From: Olsenella uli
GTDB lineage: Bacteria; Actinomycetota; Coriobacteriia; Coriobacteriales; Atopobiaceae
Direction: 5' to 3'
Length of the DNA: 64,000 nucleotides
Assembly (NCBI RefSeq): GCF_901212655.1
Contig: NZ_CAAKON010000009.1
Span: 24,755 to 88,754, forward strand
The translations under genes and the position numbers were made by a program. Below, in pieces: positions 35,334-43,569 of the stretch. Position 1 is the first letter of the stretch, and each line of letters starts with the position of its first letter. The notes under the pieces were generated by a model that worked only from the letters and a program-made list of their open reading frames with translations, did no database searches and was not told the DNA's origin.

Positions 35334-36425
35334 CTACCTGCGGCGGAATGCGAAGATGGTGCGGCTTCGGTAGGGGTGATCAGGCCCAAAGACGGGCTGG
35401 GCGAAGGTGGGGTGGTTGACGGCGTCGGGATAGAATTGCGTCTCCAGGCACACGGCGTCGTGGTCGGCGTAGGTCACGCCGCCCTTGCCGCGTTCGCCGC
35501 CGATGAAGTTACCGGCGTAGACCTGCATGCCTGGCGTGTCCGTGAGCACGTCCATGGCGATGCCGCTCCTGTCGCCCGCAAGCGTCGCCACTCGGCGCAG
35601 TGCACCCACGAAGCCCTCGTCGTCGGCCGTTGGCTTCGCCTCGCGCAGAGCGTAGTTGTGGTCATAGCCGCCCGCGCTCGCAATGGGAGCAAAGCCAGAC
35701 TCGACGCCTGCGCGCAGCGGCTGAGGCTCGCGCAGGTCGAACGGGGTGCCACCGACCGGGAGCAGACGACCGGTGGGCACGAGGTCGTCGCGCGTCTCGG
35801 TGTAGGCGTCGGCAAGCACCTGAAGCGTGTGGTCGAGCGCCGTTCCCGAAGCGTGACCGTTCAGGTTGAAGTAGCTGTGGTTGGTGAGGTTCACCACCGT
35901 AGGCGCGTCGGGCAGTGCCACGTAGGTGATGGCGAGCTCGTTTGCGGCCGTGAGCCCGTAGGTCACCCGCACGTCGAGGTTGCCGGGGAAGCCCTGGTCC
36001 CCGTCCGGGCTTTGGAGGCGGAGCTCGATGAGGGCACCGTCCTCGCCCCGCTCGGCGCGGACAAACTCCCAAAGGCGGTGATGCCAATAGTCCGGCCCGC
36101 TGTGCAGACTGCTGCCGCGGTCGTTTCTTTGCGGCGTATAGGTGGCGCCGCCAAGCTCAAAGTGCCCGGAGTCGATGCGGTTGGCGTGACGGCCCACCAC
36201 GGCGCCAAAGTTGGGCCCGTTGACGGCATAGCCTGCGGCCCCGTCGTAGCCCAGCACGACGTCCGTGAAGCTCCCGGCTTCGTTTGGCGCGCGGAGCGAG
36301 ACGAGGCAAGCCCCCAAGTCGGTGACCTCGGCCGTCATGCCATGGGCGTTGGAGAGGCGCCACAGGCGCGCGGCCTGGCCGTTGGGCATGGCGCCAAAGG
36401 GGATGGGGGAGATGGCGGTGGGCAC
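35334..36425 (-). CDS. galM: Aldose 1-epimerase (galactose mutarotase)
   Basis: 363 residues, beta-sandwich mutarotase interconverting alpha- and beta-anomers. Motifs are VVGRHANRI, SSLHSGPDYWHHR with the first catalytic histidine region, VNLTNHSYFNLNGH with the catalytic histidine, GYDHNYAL and the C-terminal catalytic glutamate in LETQFYPDAVNHP. It starts at GTG 36425 with AGGAG 6 bases upstream. The LacI-family regulator is divergently transcribed 330 bases away, which suggests galM may be among its targets. Confidence 0.94.
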   Translation of the reverse strand: MPTAISPIPFGAMPNGQAARLWRLSNAHGMTAEVTDLGACLVSLRAPNEAGSFTDVVLGYDGAAGYAVNGPNFGAVVGRHANRIDSGHFELGGATYTPQRNDRGSSLHSGPDYWHHRLWEFVRAERGEDGALIELRLQSPDGDQGFPGNLDVRVTYGLTAANELAITYVALPDAPTVVNLTNHSYFNLNGHASGTALDHTLQVLADAYTETRDDLVPTGRLLPVGGTPFDLREPQPLRAGVESGFAPIASAGGYDHNYALREAKPTADDEGFVGALRRVATLAGDRSGIAMDVLTDTPGMQVYAGNFIGGERGKGGVTYADHDAVCLETQFYPDAVNHPTFAQPVFGPDHPYRSRTIFAFRRR

Positions 36426-36537
36426 GGTTGCTCCTGTTCGTGCGGCTGTTAGCTCGGGCGCCTGTCGTTGGCGTGTCGGTTGTCTCCGATACCATACGAC
36501 GCGTGTCGCCCCGCAAGCCCGATTATTCCGCGAGCGC

Positions 36538-36592
36538 TAAATCGTTTAATCTGCAACGGTTTCATCGCGGCTCCCCAACATGTTTAAAACGA
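36538..36592. promoter_or_regulatory. Candidate LacI-type operators between galM and the lacI-family gene
   Basis: Three related short sites lie in the divergent region: TAAATCGTTTA (36538-36548, near-palindromic around CG), GCAACGGTTTC (36553-36563) and TTTAAAACGAT (36582-36592). LacI-family operators commonly have a central CG with AA/TT arms. Binding is inferred. Confidence 0.4.
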
Positions 36593-36754
36593 TGGTGGGC
36601 TATGCTAGGCGACATTGCCAACGGCCGGCTTCGACGTCGGGCGCTTGCGTGGGCCGCGGTTGGGTCTCGGGGCAGCATGCCGCCAGGGCCCTCGGGCTGC
36701 TCGCGGTCAAGGGGTTGCGGCAGTCGACAGCACGGAGACGATGGGGAGAACCAC

Positions 36755-37783
36755 ATGGCACCCAAGGTGACGCTTAAGGAAATCGCCCGCGAGGTGGGGC
36801 TTTCGCCCACGTCGGTGTCGCTCGTGCTCAACAACAAACCATGCAAGATCTCCGAGGCCAACCGTAAGCGTATCAAGGAGGTCGCGCGCAAGAAGCACTA
36901 CATCCCCAACCAGATAGCCCGCAGCCTCGTCACTCAGCACTCGCATACCCTTGGCCTCATCGTGCCCAACATCGAGAGCCGCTTCTTCTCGTCGCTCGCC
37001 AAGAACCTTGAGCTTAGGTGCCGAAAGCTCGGATACGCCCTGTTCATCACCAACTCAGACGAGAGCCCCACGGCCGACGCCGAGCTCGTTCGCCTGCTCG
37101 TGAACCGGGGAATCGACGGCCTGTTTCTTGTGGTCTCCGACGAGTTCACCACCGATGCGCAGCTGCTCGAGGACCTCTTCCAGCTTCCGGTGCCCTACGT
37201 GATGGTGGACCGCTTCATCGACGGCCTGGCCTGTGACAAGGTGCGCTTCGACAACGTTGAGGGTGGCTACCTGGCCTGTCGCCACCTCATCGAGTGCGGG
37301 CACCGGCGCATCGCGTGCATCGCCAACACGCGCTCCCACACGGGTGACGAGCGCGTGGCGGGCTACCGACACGCGCTGGACGAGGCGGGACTGCCATTCG
37401 ACGAGTCGCTCGTGCTGCACAGCGACTACTACATCCCCACGGCCTACGAGGCGGCCGGGCAGCTGACGGGCCTCGACGTCACGGGTGTGCTCGCCACCAG
37501 CGACAACATCGCGCTTGGCGTGCTCAAACGCCTCTACGAGGAAGGGCGTCGCGTGCCACGCGACTACTCCGTGGTGAGCTACGACAACTCGGCGGCGGAC
37601 TCCCTGTTCGAGCCGGCGCTCACCTCCATCGAGCAGAACGTGGGCGAGCTCTCCGAGGCGGCCATCGGGCTCATCTTGCAGCGCCTGGACGAGTATGCGC
37701 GTGGTGAGGAGGGCAAGGGGCCCCAGGAGCGCCTCCTCACGCCGCGCCTCGTCCTCAAGGACAGCGTCCGCGAACTCGGGTAG
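36755..37783 (+). CDS. LacI-family transcriptional regulator
   Basis: 342 residues. The N-terminal helix-turn-helix TLKEIAREVGLSPTSVSLVL and hinge helix region (NQIARSLVTQHSHTLGLIVP) are typical, followed by a periplasmic-binding-protein-like sugar-sensing core with GVLATSDNIALGVLKRL and SVVSYDNS. The ATG at 36755 follows GGGGAG; the longer frame is not LacI-like. The effector is unknown. It sits next to galM and 4 kb before the hexuronate island, whose promoters carry an ACCGTT element resembling a site upstream of this gene (see findings). Confidence 0.92.
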   Translation: MAPKVTLKEIAREVGLSPTSVSLVLNNKPCKISEANRKRIKEVARKKHYIPNQIARSLVTQHSHTLGLIVPNIESRFFSSLAKNLELRCRKLGYALFITNSDESPTADAELVRLLVNRGIDGLFLVVSDEFTTDAQLLEDLFQLPVPYVMVDRFIDGLACDKVRFDNVEGGYLACRHLIECGHRRIACIANTRSHTGDERVAGYRHALDEAGLPFDESLVLHSDYYIPTAYEAAGQLTGLDVTGVLATSDNIALGVLKRLYEEGRRVPRDYSVVSYDNSAADSLFEPALTSIEQNVGELSEAAIGLILQRLDEYARGEEGKGPQERLLTPRLVLKDSVRELG

Positions 37784-37821
37784 CTGTCTGGGATAGCCGG
37801 CGCCTTCGAACTCGGGTAGCT
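37771..37821 (+). repeat. Direct repeat duplicating the 3' end of the lacI-family gene
   Basis: CGAACTCGGGTAGCT occurs at 37771-37785, where it encodes the last residues and stop, and again at 37807-37821, 36 bases later in non-coding DNA. Confidence 0.6.
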
Positions 37822-37958
37822 ATCCGCCGTCGGGGTCGGTCGGTGCGGAGGAGGGTTGACCGGTGCTGGAGCCGGTCGGCGCTGGGGAGGGTTGCGGGGC
37901 GTCTGTTTCCGAATGGTCTCGGGTGGTTGCCGTGGGCGCGACGGCATCAAAGATGGCG

Positions 37959-37964
37959 TATACT
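37959..37964 (+). promoter_or_regulatory. Candidate -10 box upstream of the glycine riboswitch
   Basis: TATACT lies 61 bases before the aptamer P1 stem. There is no good -35, so only the -10 is proposed. Confidence 0.4.
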
Positions 37965-37987
37965 GCGCCCTTGTCGCTTTCGATGAA

Positions 37988-38018
37988 GCGTCCGGGACCA
38001 GGCCATGGAACCGGACGC
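37988..38018 (+). other. Hairpin 5' of the glycine aptamer
   Basis: Perfect 8-bp stem GCGTCCGG/CCGGACGC (37988-37995 with 38011-38018) in the leader. It stands where a first aptamer would be in a tandem glycine riboswitch but lacks aptamer signatures. Confidence 0.45.
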
Positions 38019-38025
38019 GGAGAAA

Positions 38026-38126
38026 TCTCTGGAGAACTCTTAACTGAGTGCCGACGGTGCAAGACCTAGCCGCGCATGCCCCGAGCTGCGCAGCCAGGTC
38101 GAATCTCTCAGGCAAACGGACAGAGA
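38026..38126 (+). ncRNA. Glycine riboswitch, single aptamer
   Basis: P1 is TCTCTG (38026-38031) pairing with CAGAGA (38121-38126). Conserved positions include GGAGAAC after P1, GAGTGCCGACGGTGCAAG, and the hallmark AATCTCTCAGGCAAACGGAC. Only one aptamer is seen. The downstream palindrome GGCGCCGGCCGGCGCC (38146-38161) may be the expression platform. The controlled gene is an alanine/glycine symporter, a logical target. Confidence 0.9.
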
Positions 38127-38225
38127 CGTGACCTTGGCTCGCAAAGGCGCCGGCCGGCGCCCGCTGCCACCGTCGTTTCCTCAGTTGCGCTCCCGGGCTT
38201 TCTCGCAGACCAAGAAAGGCCAGCC

Positions 38226-39632
38226 GTGGAGCAAGCACTTCTCACCGTCACCCAGACCATCAACTCGTACCTCTCGAACTACGTGCTCATCTTCCTGCTG
38301 ATTGGCACGGGGCTCTTCTTCACCATCCGCACCAACTTCGTGCAGGTGCGCTGCTTTGGCGAGGCCTTCCGCAAGCTGTTCGGCGGCTTCTCCCTGAACG
38401 GCGGCAAGCAGAAAAACGGCGGCATGAGCTCCTTCCAGGCCGTGGCCACCGCTATCGCGGCGCAGGTGGGCACGGGAAACATCGTGGGTGCCTGTGGCGC
38501 CATCCTCATCGGCGGCCCTGGTGCCATCTTCTGGATGTGGGTCATCGCCTTCCTGGGCATGGCTACCTACTACGCCGAGGCTGTGCTGGCGCTCGAGACG
38601 CGCGTCCGCGACGCGGAGGGAGCCATCCACGGTGGCCCCGCCTACTACATCACCACTGCCTTCAAGGGCGTGTTCGGCAAGTTCCTCGCCGGCTTCTTTG
38701 CCGTTGCCATCATCCTGGCGCTTGGCTTCATGGGCTGCATGGTGCAGTCAAACTCCATCGCCGAGACCATGAGCACGGCCTTTGGCGTGCCCGGCTGGAC
38801 GGTTGGCATCGTGGTGGTTCTGGTGGCGGGCTTCATCTTCCTGGGCGGCGTCGACCGCCTTGCCTCCGTCACGGAGAAGGTGGTGCCAGGTATGGCGCTG
38901 CTCTACATCGTGGGGTCCCTTGCCGTGATCATTGCCAACGCCCCGCGCGTGCCCGAGGCCTTTGGCCTCATCCTGCGCTTCGCCTTTGACCCGCAGGCCC
39001 AGATGGGCGGCGTCACCTTTGGCCTCATTGCCACGCTCTCCCAGGGTGCCAAGCGCGGCCTCTTCTCCAACGAGGCAGGCATGGGCTCTACCCCGCACGC
39101 GCACGCGCTCGCGCACGTCAAGAACCCGCACGACCAGGGCGTCCTTGGCATCGCGGCGGTCTTCATCGACACGATGGTGGTGGTTACCTGCACTGCGCTC
39201 GTGGTGCTCGTGACGCTCTATACGGGCGAGGGCGCGATGACCGTCGACGCCACGGGCGTGGCGGCCGGCCTCACCAAGACCAATATGGCCCAGGTTGCCT
39301 TCGGTACCCTCTTCGGCGAGGCGGGAGGCAACATCTTCGTGGCCATCTGCCTGCTGTTCTTTGCCTTCTCGACGATTCTTGGCTGGAACCTCTTCGCCAA
39401 GACCAACGTGGACTACCTCTTTGGCAAGAAGGCGGTGCCTGTGTTCAGCTGCATCGCGCTCGTCTTCCTCTTCCTGGGGTCGACGCTCTCCAACGACCTC
39501 GTATGGGAGCTTGCGGACCTCTTCAACCAGCTGATGGTGATCCCCAACTGCATCGCGCTGATAGCGCTCAACAGGGCCGTGGCGAAGTGCGCGAGGGCGC
39601 GCGGCAAGGGCTGCGAGCTCAAGGACGCCTAA
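38226..39632 (+). CDS. Alanine/glycine:cation symporter (AGCS family)
   Basis: 468 residues with about 11 membrane helices, normal for AGCS sodium- or proton-coupled amino acid importers. Signatures are TGLFFTIRTNFVQ, GTGNIVGACGAILIGGPGAIFWMW and GLFSNEAGMGSTPHAHA. The GTG at 38226 is chosen because AAGG lies upstream and conserved residues start there; the longer frame from 38076 runs through the riboswitch. Control by the glycine riboswitch suggests glycine is a main substrate. Its stop overlaps the convergent gntR stop by 4 bases. Confidence 0.9.
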   Translation: MEQALLTVTQTINSYLSNYVLIFLLIGTGLFFTIRTNFVQVRCFGEAFRKLFGGFSLNGGKQKNGGMSSFQAVATAIAAQVGTGNIVGACGAILIGGPGAIFWMWVIAFLGMATYYAEAVLALETRVRDAEGAIHGGPAYYITTAFKGVFGKFLAGFFAVAIILALGFMGCMVQSNSIAETMSTAFGVPGWTVGIVVVLVAGFIFLGGVDRLASVTEKVVPGMALLYIVGSLAVIIANAPRVPEAFGLILRFAFDPQAQMGGVTFGLIATLSQGAKRGLFSNEAGMGSTPHAHALAHVKNPHDQGVLGIAAVFIDTMVVVTCTALVVLVTLYTGEGAMTVDATGVAAGLTKTNMAQVAFGTLFGEAGGNIFVAICLLFFAFSTILGWNLFAKTNVDYLFGKKAVPVFSCIALVFLFLGSTLSNDLVWELADLFNQLMVIPNCIALIALNRAVAKCARARGKGCELKDA

Positions 39633-40363
39633 CGCCGGATGGCGCCAGGCGCCTGCGGGTCCCACTGGGGGCCGAGCAGCGCCTCGGCCTCCTCGAAGTA
39701 CTCCGGGTGCTCGGCCACGACGTCCTTGTGGTCTGCGAGCGCCTTGTGCAGGTGCAGGCTCACGAGGTAGGAGGCATCGCTCGGGCTGCGCCTGGCGATG
39801 GCGTCTCGAATCTGGAAGTGCTGGTCCATCACAACGTCCCAGCCCACGCCCTTGGTGATGGCGGCGAGCCAGCGGAAGCGCTCGAAGTGGGTGTTCGTGA
39901 GGGCCAGCCACTCCCACACCTCGTGGCGGTTGGCGATGTCGAACATGAGCTCGTGCATCTGGTTGTCCGTGATGAAGAACTGCTGCTCGTCACGGGCGGC
40001 AACCGCCTCCTGCTGCTTGGCGATGATGGCGTCGAGTCGTGCGAGGTCGTGCTCGTCTGCCATGGCGCAGCACTCGATGGCCACCTGGCTCTCCAGGTGC
40101 TCACGCGTGAAGCGGGCGTTCTCCGCGGCGTGGCCATCGATCCTGGAGACGAAGGTGCCGCTCTGGGGCACCGTGCGCACGAGGCCCTGCTGTTGCAGAC
40201 GCACGAGCGACTCGCGCACCGGCGTGCGGCCAAGCCCCAGCTCCTCGCAGATGTCCTTGGGCACGAGACGCTGACCTGGCGTGAACTGCGCATAGACGAT
40301 GGCCTGACGCAGCGTCTGGTAGGCCTGGTCTTGCAGAGTGCAGGCGTCGCTTGTGGGAGCCAT
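39629..40363 (-). CDS. GntR-family regulator, FadR/FCD subfamily (regulator 1 of the island)
   Basis: 244 residues. The winged helix-turn-helix contains LGRTPVRESLVRLQQQGLVR as recognition region; the C-terminal all-helical FCD domain senses a ligand through Asp/His metal-type residues (for example NQMHELMFD, DQHFQIRDA). It is a close paralogue of the regulator at 56351-57025, sharing HAAExARxxRxxLE and ECC segments. It is divergent from uxuB, and the 302-base gap holds two 14-bp palindromes, one nearer each start, so autoregulation and repression of uxuBA-uxaC are likely. The ATG at 40363 has AGGA at a long 11-base spacing. Confidence 0.9.
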   Translation of the reverse strand: MAPTSDACTLQDQAYQTLRQAIVYAQFTPGQRLVPKDICEELGLGRTPVRESLVRLQQQGLVRTVPQSGTFVSRIDGHAAENARFTREHLESQVAIECCAMADEHDLARLDAIIAKQQEAVAARDEQQFFITDNQMHELMFDIANRHEVWEWLALTNTHFERFRWLAAITKGVGWDVVMDQHFQIRDAIARRSPSDASYLVSLHLHKALADHKDVVAEHPEYFEEAEALLGPQWDPQAPGAIRR

Positions 40364-40459
40364 GGTGTCTCGTTCCTCATGTGGTTTGGCAGATGCCCCG
40401 CAGATACTACTCGCAGCCGTGCGCATGGTGAGGCTTATGGGCGGCGAGAAGGGGGCCAG

Positions 40460-40473
40460 AGTCATATATCAGT
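40460..40473. promoter_or_regulatory. GntR-type operator 1a (AGTCATATATCAGT)
   Basis: Imperfect 14-bp palindrome, 97 bases upstream of the gntR1 start; matches the consensus ACTGATATATCAGT shared by ten sites in the island. Confidence 0.7.
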
Positions 40474-40595
40474 TTACAGAATCATGACCAAATACCAGCA
40501 AAAATGGTTGGGGAAGCGCTCGCGGCCCGGGAGCGACCGCTCGCGGAATCCGAGGTCATGAATTTGTGATTGCTATGCGAACCCTGGGCTCTATG

Positions 40596-40609
40596 ACTAA
40601 TATATCAGT
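40596..40609. promoter_or_regulatory. GntR-type operator 1b (ACTAATATATCAGT)
   Basis: Near-perfect 14-bp palindrome 57 bases before the uxuB ATG. Its TATAT core can serve as a -10 box, so binding would block transcription of uxuB-uxuA-uxaC. Confidence 0.78.
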
Positions 40610-40665
40610 CAAAGTTCAGCCGAGGTCGACGCCAGCGTGTCGTACCTACGACGAGAAGGAGACCC

Positions 40666-42279
40666 ATGGCAACTCTCACGAACTGGCAGGCAAGCGCAGA
40701 CGAGCTCAAGGAGCGCGGCGTTCGCCTTCCCACCTATGACGTCGCGGCCCTGAAGCAGGCCGGCGTCGAGCAGCCGGTCTGGATCCACTTCGGCGGCGGC
40801 AACCTCTACCGCGCCTTCCACGCCCAGATTGCCCAGGACCTTGCCGACAAGGGCCTTCTCACGCGCGGCGTCGTGGTGGCCGAGACCTTCCGTCCGTTCA
40901 CGCTCGACGAGGTCTATGGCCCCTACAACTACGACATCCTGCAGGTTGTCATGAATGCCGATGGCACGCTCGCCGAGCGCGTCCTCGCGGTGACCGCTGG
41001 CGGCGTCTTCGCCAACTCCCAGCGTCCCGAGGACCTCGCGCGCGCCAAGCGCTACTTCGAGAGCCCCGAGCTCCAGCTGGCCACCTTCACCATCACCGAG
41101 AAGGGCTACGGCCTGCGCGACGCCTCCGGCGAGCTCTTCGGCTTCGTGAAGCAGGAGCTCAAGGATGGTCCCGAGCATGCCGCCAGCTCCATGGGCATCG
41201 TGGCCTCGCTGCTGCTCGCCCGCTTCAACGCCGGCGCGGCGCCCGTGGCCATGGTCTCCACGGACAACTTCTCCCAGAACGGCGCCCGCTTCCGCGAGGC
41301 CATCCTTACGGTGGCCAACGGCTGGCTCGAGCACGGCCACGTCATGCAGGAGTTCGTCGACTACGTGTCCGACGAGGCCCGCGTGAGCTTCCCGTGGTCC
41401 ATGATCGACCGCATCACCCCCAACCCCTCGCCGGAGACCGAGGAGGCCCTCAAGCGGCAGGGCTGGGAGGACCTGGGCCTCATTGCCACGCCGAGCGGCG
41501 CCCACTTCGCCGGCTTCGCCAACACCGAGGCCGCCCACTACCTCGTCGTAGAGGACAGCTTCCCCAACGGCCGCCCGGCCCTGGAGGAGGGCGGGGTCAT
41601 CATGTGCGACCGCGACACCGCCGAGAAGGCCGACACCATGAAGGTTACGGCCTGCCTGAACCCGCTCCACACCTGCCTCGCCGTCTACGGGTGCCTGCTC
41701 GGCTACACCCGCATCTGGCAGGAGATGGAGGACGCCGACCTGGTGGCCCTCATCAAGCACCTCGGCTACGACGAGGACCTGCCCGTGGTCGTGGACCCCA
41801 GGGTCATCGACCCGGAGGCCTTCATCGAGGAGCTGCTCGCGAAGCGCCTGCCCAACAAGGCCCTGCCCGACGCCCCGCAGCGCATCGCCACGGACACCTC
41901 GCAGAAGGTCGCCATCCGCTACGGCCACACCCTGGGCGCCTACCTGGCCGCCGGCAAGGACGTCTCCGGCCTCACCTACATCCCGCTCGTGATCGCCGGG
42001 TGGCTTCGCTACCTCACCGGCGTGGACGACAAGGGCGAGGCCTTCACCCCGAGCCCGGACCCGCTGCTCGAGCAGCTGCAGGCCCACGTCGCCGGCCTCA
42101 GGCTCGGCGAGGCCACGGCCGAGATTGTGCACGCCGCGGCCCAGCCGATCCTCTCCAACAAGGAGATCTTCACGGTCGACCTCTATGAGCTCGGCCTGGG
42201 CGAGAAGGTCGAGGGCATGCTCCTCGAGCAGCTCGCCGGTCCCGGCGCCGTCCGCGCCACCATCGAGAAATACATCTAG
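40666..42279 (+). CDS. uxuB: Mannitol dehydrogenase-family oxidoreductase, probable fructuronate reductase
   Basis: 537 residues, the length of UxuB/mannitol dehydrogenases. The N-terminal Rossmann segment is WIHFGGGNLYRAF (about 40-52), and the C-terminal catalytic region contains DTSQKVAIRYG. With uxuA and uxaC downstream the reaction is reduction of D-fructuronate to D-mannonate with NADH. The family also has mannitol and tagaturonate members, but the neighbours decide. GAAGGAG precedes the ATG. A hairpin (42279-42299) begins at the stop codon in the gap to uxuA. Confidence 0.9.
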   Translation: MATLTNWQASADELKERGVRLPTYDVAALKQAGVEQPVWIHFGGGNLYRAFHAQIAQDLADKGLLTRGVVVAETFRPFTLDEVYGPYNYDILQVVMNADGTLAERVLAVTAGGVFANSQRPEDLARAKRYFESPELQLATFTITEKGYGLRDASGELFGFVKQELKDGPEHAASSMGIVASLLLARFNAGAAPVAMVSTDNFSQNGARFREAILTVANGWLEHGHVMQEFVDYVSDEARVSFPWSMIDRITPNPSPETEEALKRQGWEDLGLIATPSGAHFAGFANTEAAHYLVVEDSFPNGRPALEEGGVIMCDRDTAEKADTMKVTACLNPLHTCLAVYGCLLGYTRIWQEMEDADLVALIKHLGYDEDLPVVVDPRVIDPEAFIEELLAKRLPNKALPDAPQRIATDTSQKVAIRYGHTLGAYLAAGKDVSGLTYIPLVIAGWLRYLTGVDDKGEAFTPSPDPLLEQLQAHVAGLRLGEATAEIVHAAAQPILSNKEIFTVDLYELGLGEKVEGMLLEQLAGPGAVRATIEKYI

Positions 42280-42299
42280 CCCGTCCTGGACGGACGGGC
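42279..42299 (+). other. Intercistronic hairpin between uxuB and uxuA
   Basis: Perfect 8-bp stem GCCCGTCC/GGACGGGC with a 5-base loop, without a T-tract; likely an mRNA-stabilising or processing structure. Confidence 0.5.
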
Positions 42300-42436
42300 C
42301 CTCCCAGGGGGTCCAGGTCGGCCCAAAAGAGGAGCGACGCGTGCACCTGGTACGCGAGCGACGAATGAGGGACGAGACGGGCCGCCTGGGAAGGACCCAA
42401 GTGAGACAAGCCTTCTAAGAAAGGAAACTCCCCATC

Positions 42437-43519
42437 ATGGAGCTGACATTCCGCTGGTATGGTCCCGAGTCCGAGAAGATCACGCTCGAGCAAATTCGCC
42501 AGATCCCTGGCTGCAAGGGCATCGTTGGCACGCTGTTCGACATTCCCGCGGGTGAGGTCTGGCCGCGCGAGCGCATCCACGAGCTGCGCGAGATGATCGA
42601 GGCAAACGGTCTCACGCTCAAGGTCATCGAGTCCGTCAACATCCACGACGACATCAAGATCGGCCTGCCCACGCGTGACAAGTACATCGAGAACTACAAG
42701 GAGACCATCCGTAACCTCGCCGCCGAGGGCGTCAAGGTCATCTGCTACAACTTCATGCCGGTCTTCGACTGGGTGAAGTCCGACCTGGACTACAAGCTGC
42801 CCGACGGCTCCTCCACGCTGGCCTTCATTCGCAAGAACATTCCGGACGACCCGCAGCAGATCATCGACACGGTGGCCAACGGCTCCGGCGACTTCACGCT
42901 TCCCGGCTGGGAGCCCGAGCGTCTCGCCCAGGTCAAGCAGCTGTTCGAGGACTACAAGAGCGTCGACGAGGACAAGCTCCGCGAGAACCTCGTCTACTTC
43001 CTCGAGGCCATCATGCCCACCTGCGAGGAGTGCGACGTCAAGATGGCCATTCACCCGGATGACCCCCCGTACTCCATGTTCGGCCTGCCGCGCATTATCA
43101 AGAACCGCGAGGACCTCGACTGGCTGTGCACCGCGGTGGACACGCCCTACAACGGCATCACGCTCTGCTGCGGCAGCATCGCCGAGGAGCCGGGCAACGA
43201 CATCTACGGCATCCTCGCCGAGTTCACGAAGCGCGGCCGCATCCACTTCGTGCACATGCGCAACATCAAGTACATCAACCCCGACGAGCCGGGCAACAAG
43301 GACTTCTACGAGGCCCCGCACCCCAGCCCCTGTGGCTCGCTCGACATGGTGAAGATGATGAAGGCCCTGCACGACAACGGCTTCGAGGGCTACATCCGTC
43401 CGGACCACGGCCGCATGATCTGGGGCGAGACAGGCCGCCCGGGCTACGGCCTGTACGACCGCGCGCTGGGCATCGCCTACATCAACGGCGTGTGGGAGTC
43501 GCTCGAGAAGCTCTCCTAG
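42437..43519 (+). CDS. uxuA: Mannonate dehydratase
   Basis: 360 residues, normal UxuA length; converts D-mannonate to 2-keto-3-deoxy-D-gluconate. Family motifs are FRWYGP near the start, VIESVNIHDDIKIG, VKVICYNFMPVFDW, MAIHPDDPP with metal-site residues, CCGSIAEEPGND, HFVHMRNIK and YIRPDHGRMIWGE. AAGGAAA lies before the ATG. It is the second gene of uxuB-uxuA-uxaC. The product requires KDG kinase and aldolase, which are not in the window. Confidence 0.95.
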   Translation: MELTFRWYGPESEKITLEQIRQIPGCKGIVGTLFDIPAGEVWPRERIHELREMIEANGLTLKVIESVNIHDDIKIGLPTRDKYIENYKETIRNLAAEGVKVICYNFMPVFDWVKSDLDYKLPDGSSTLAFIRKNIPDDPQQIIDTVANGSGDFTLPGWEPERLAQVKQLFEDYKSVDEDKLRENLVYFLEAIMPTCEECDVKMAIHPDDPPYSMFGLPRIIKNREDLDWLCTAVDTPYNGITLCCGSIAEEPGNDIYGILAEFTKRGRIHFVHMRNIKYINPDEPGNKDFYEAPHPSPCGSLDMVKMMKALHDNGFEGYIRPDHGRMIWGETGRPGYGLYDRALGIAYINGVWESLEKLS

Positions 43520-43569
43520 GAGCTGCGAGTTCGCTGAGATGGGTTTGTTGATTTGAGAGGACGGGTATC

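Noticed and set aside
37988-38020. Possible first glycine aptamer
   Set aside because: Forms a hairpin but lacks the conserved GGAGAG and CAGGCAAA-type segments.
40490-40500. AAATACCAGCA as a third operator near uxuB
   Set aside because: Only a half-site; the left arm is missing.
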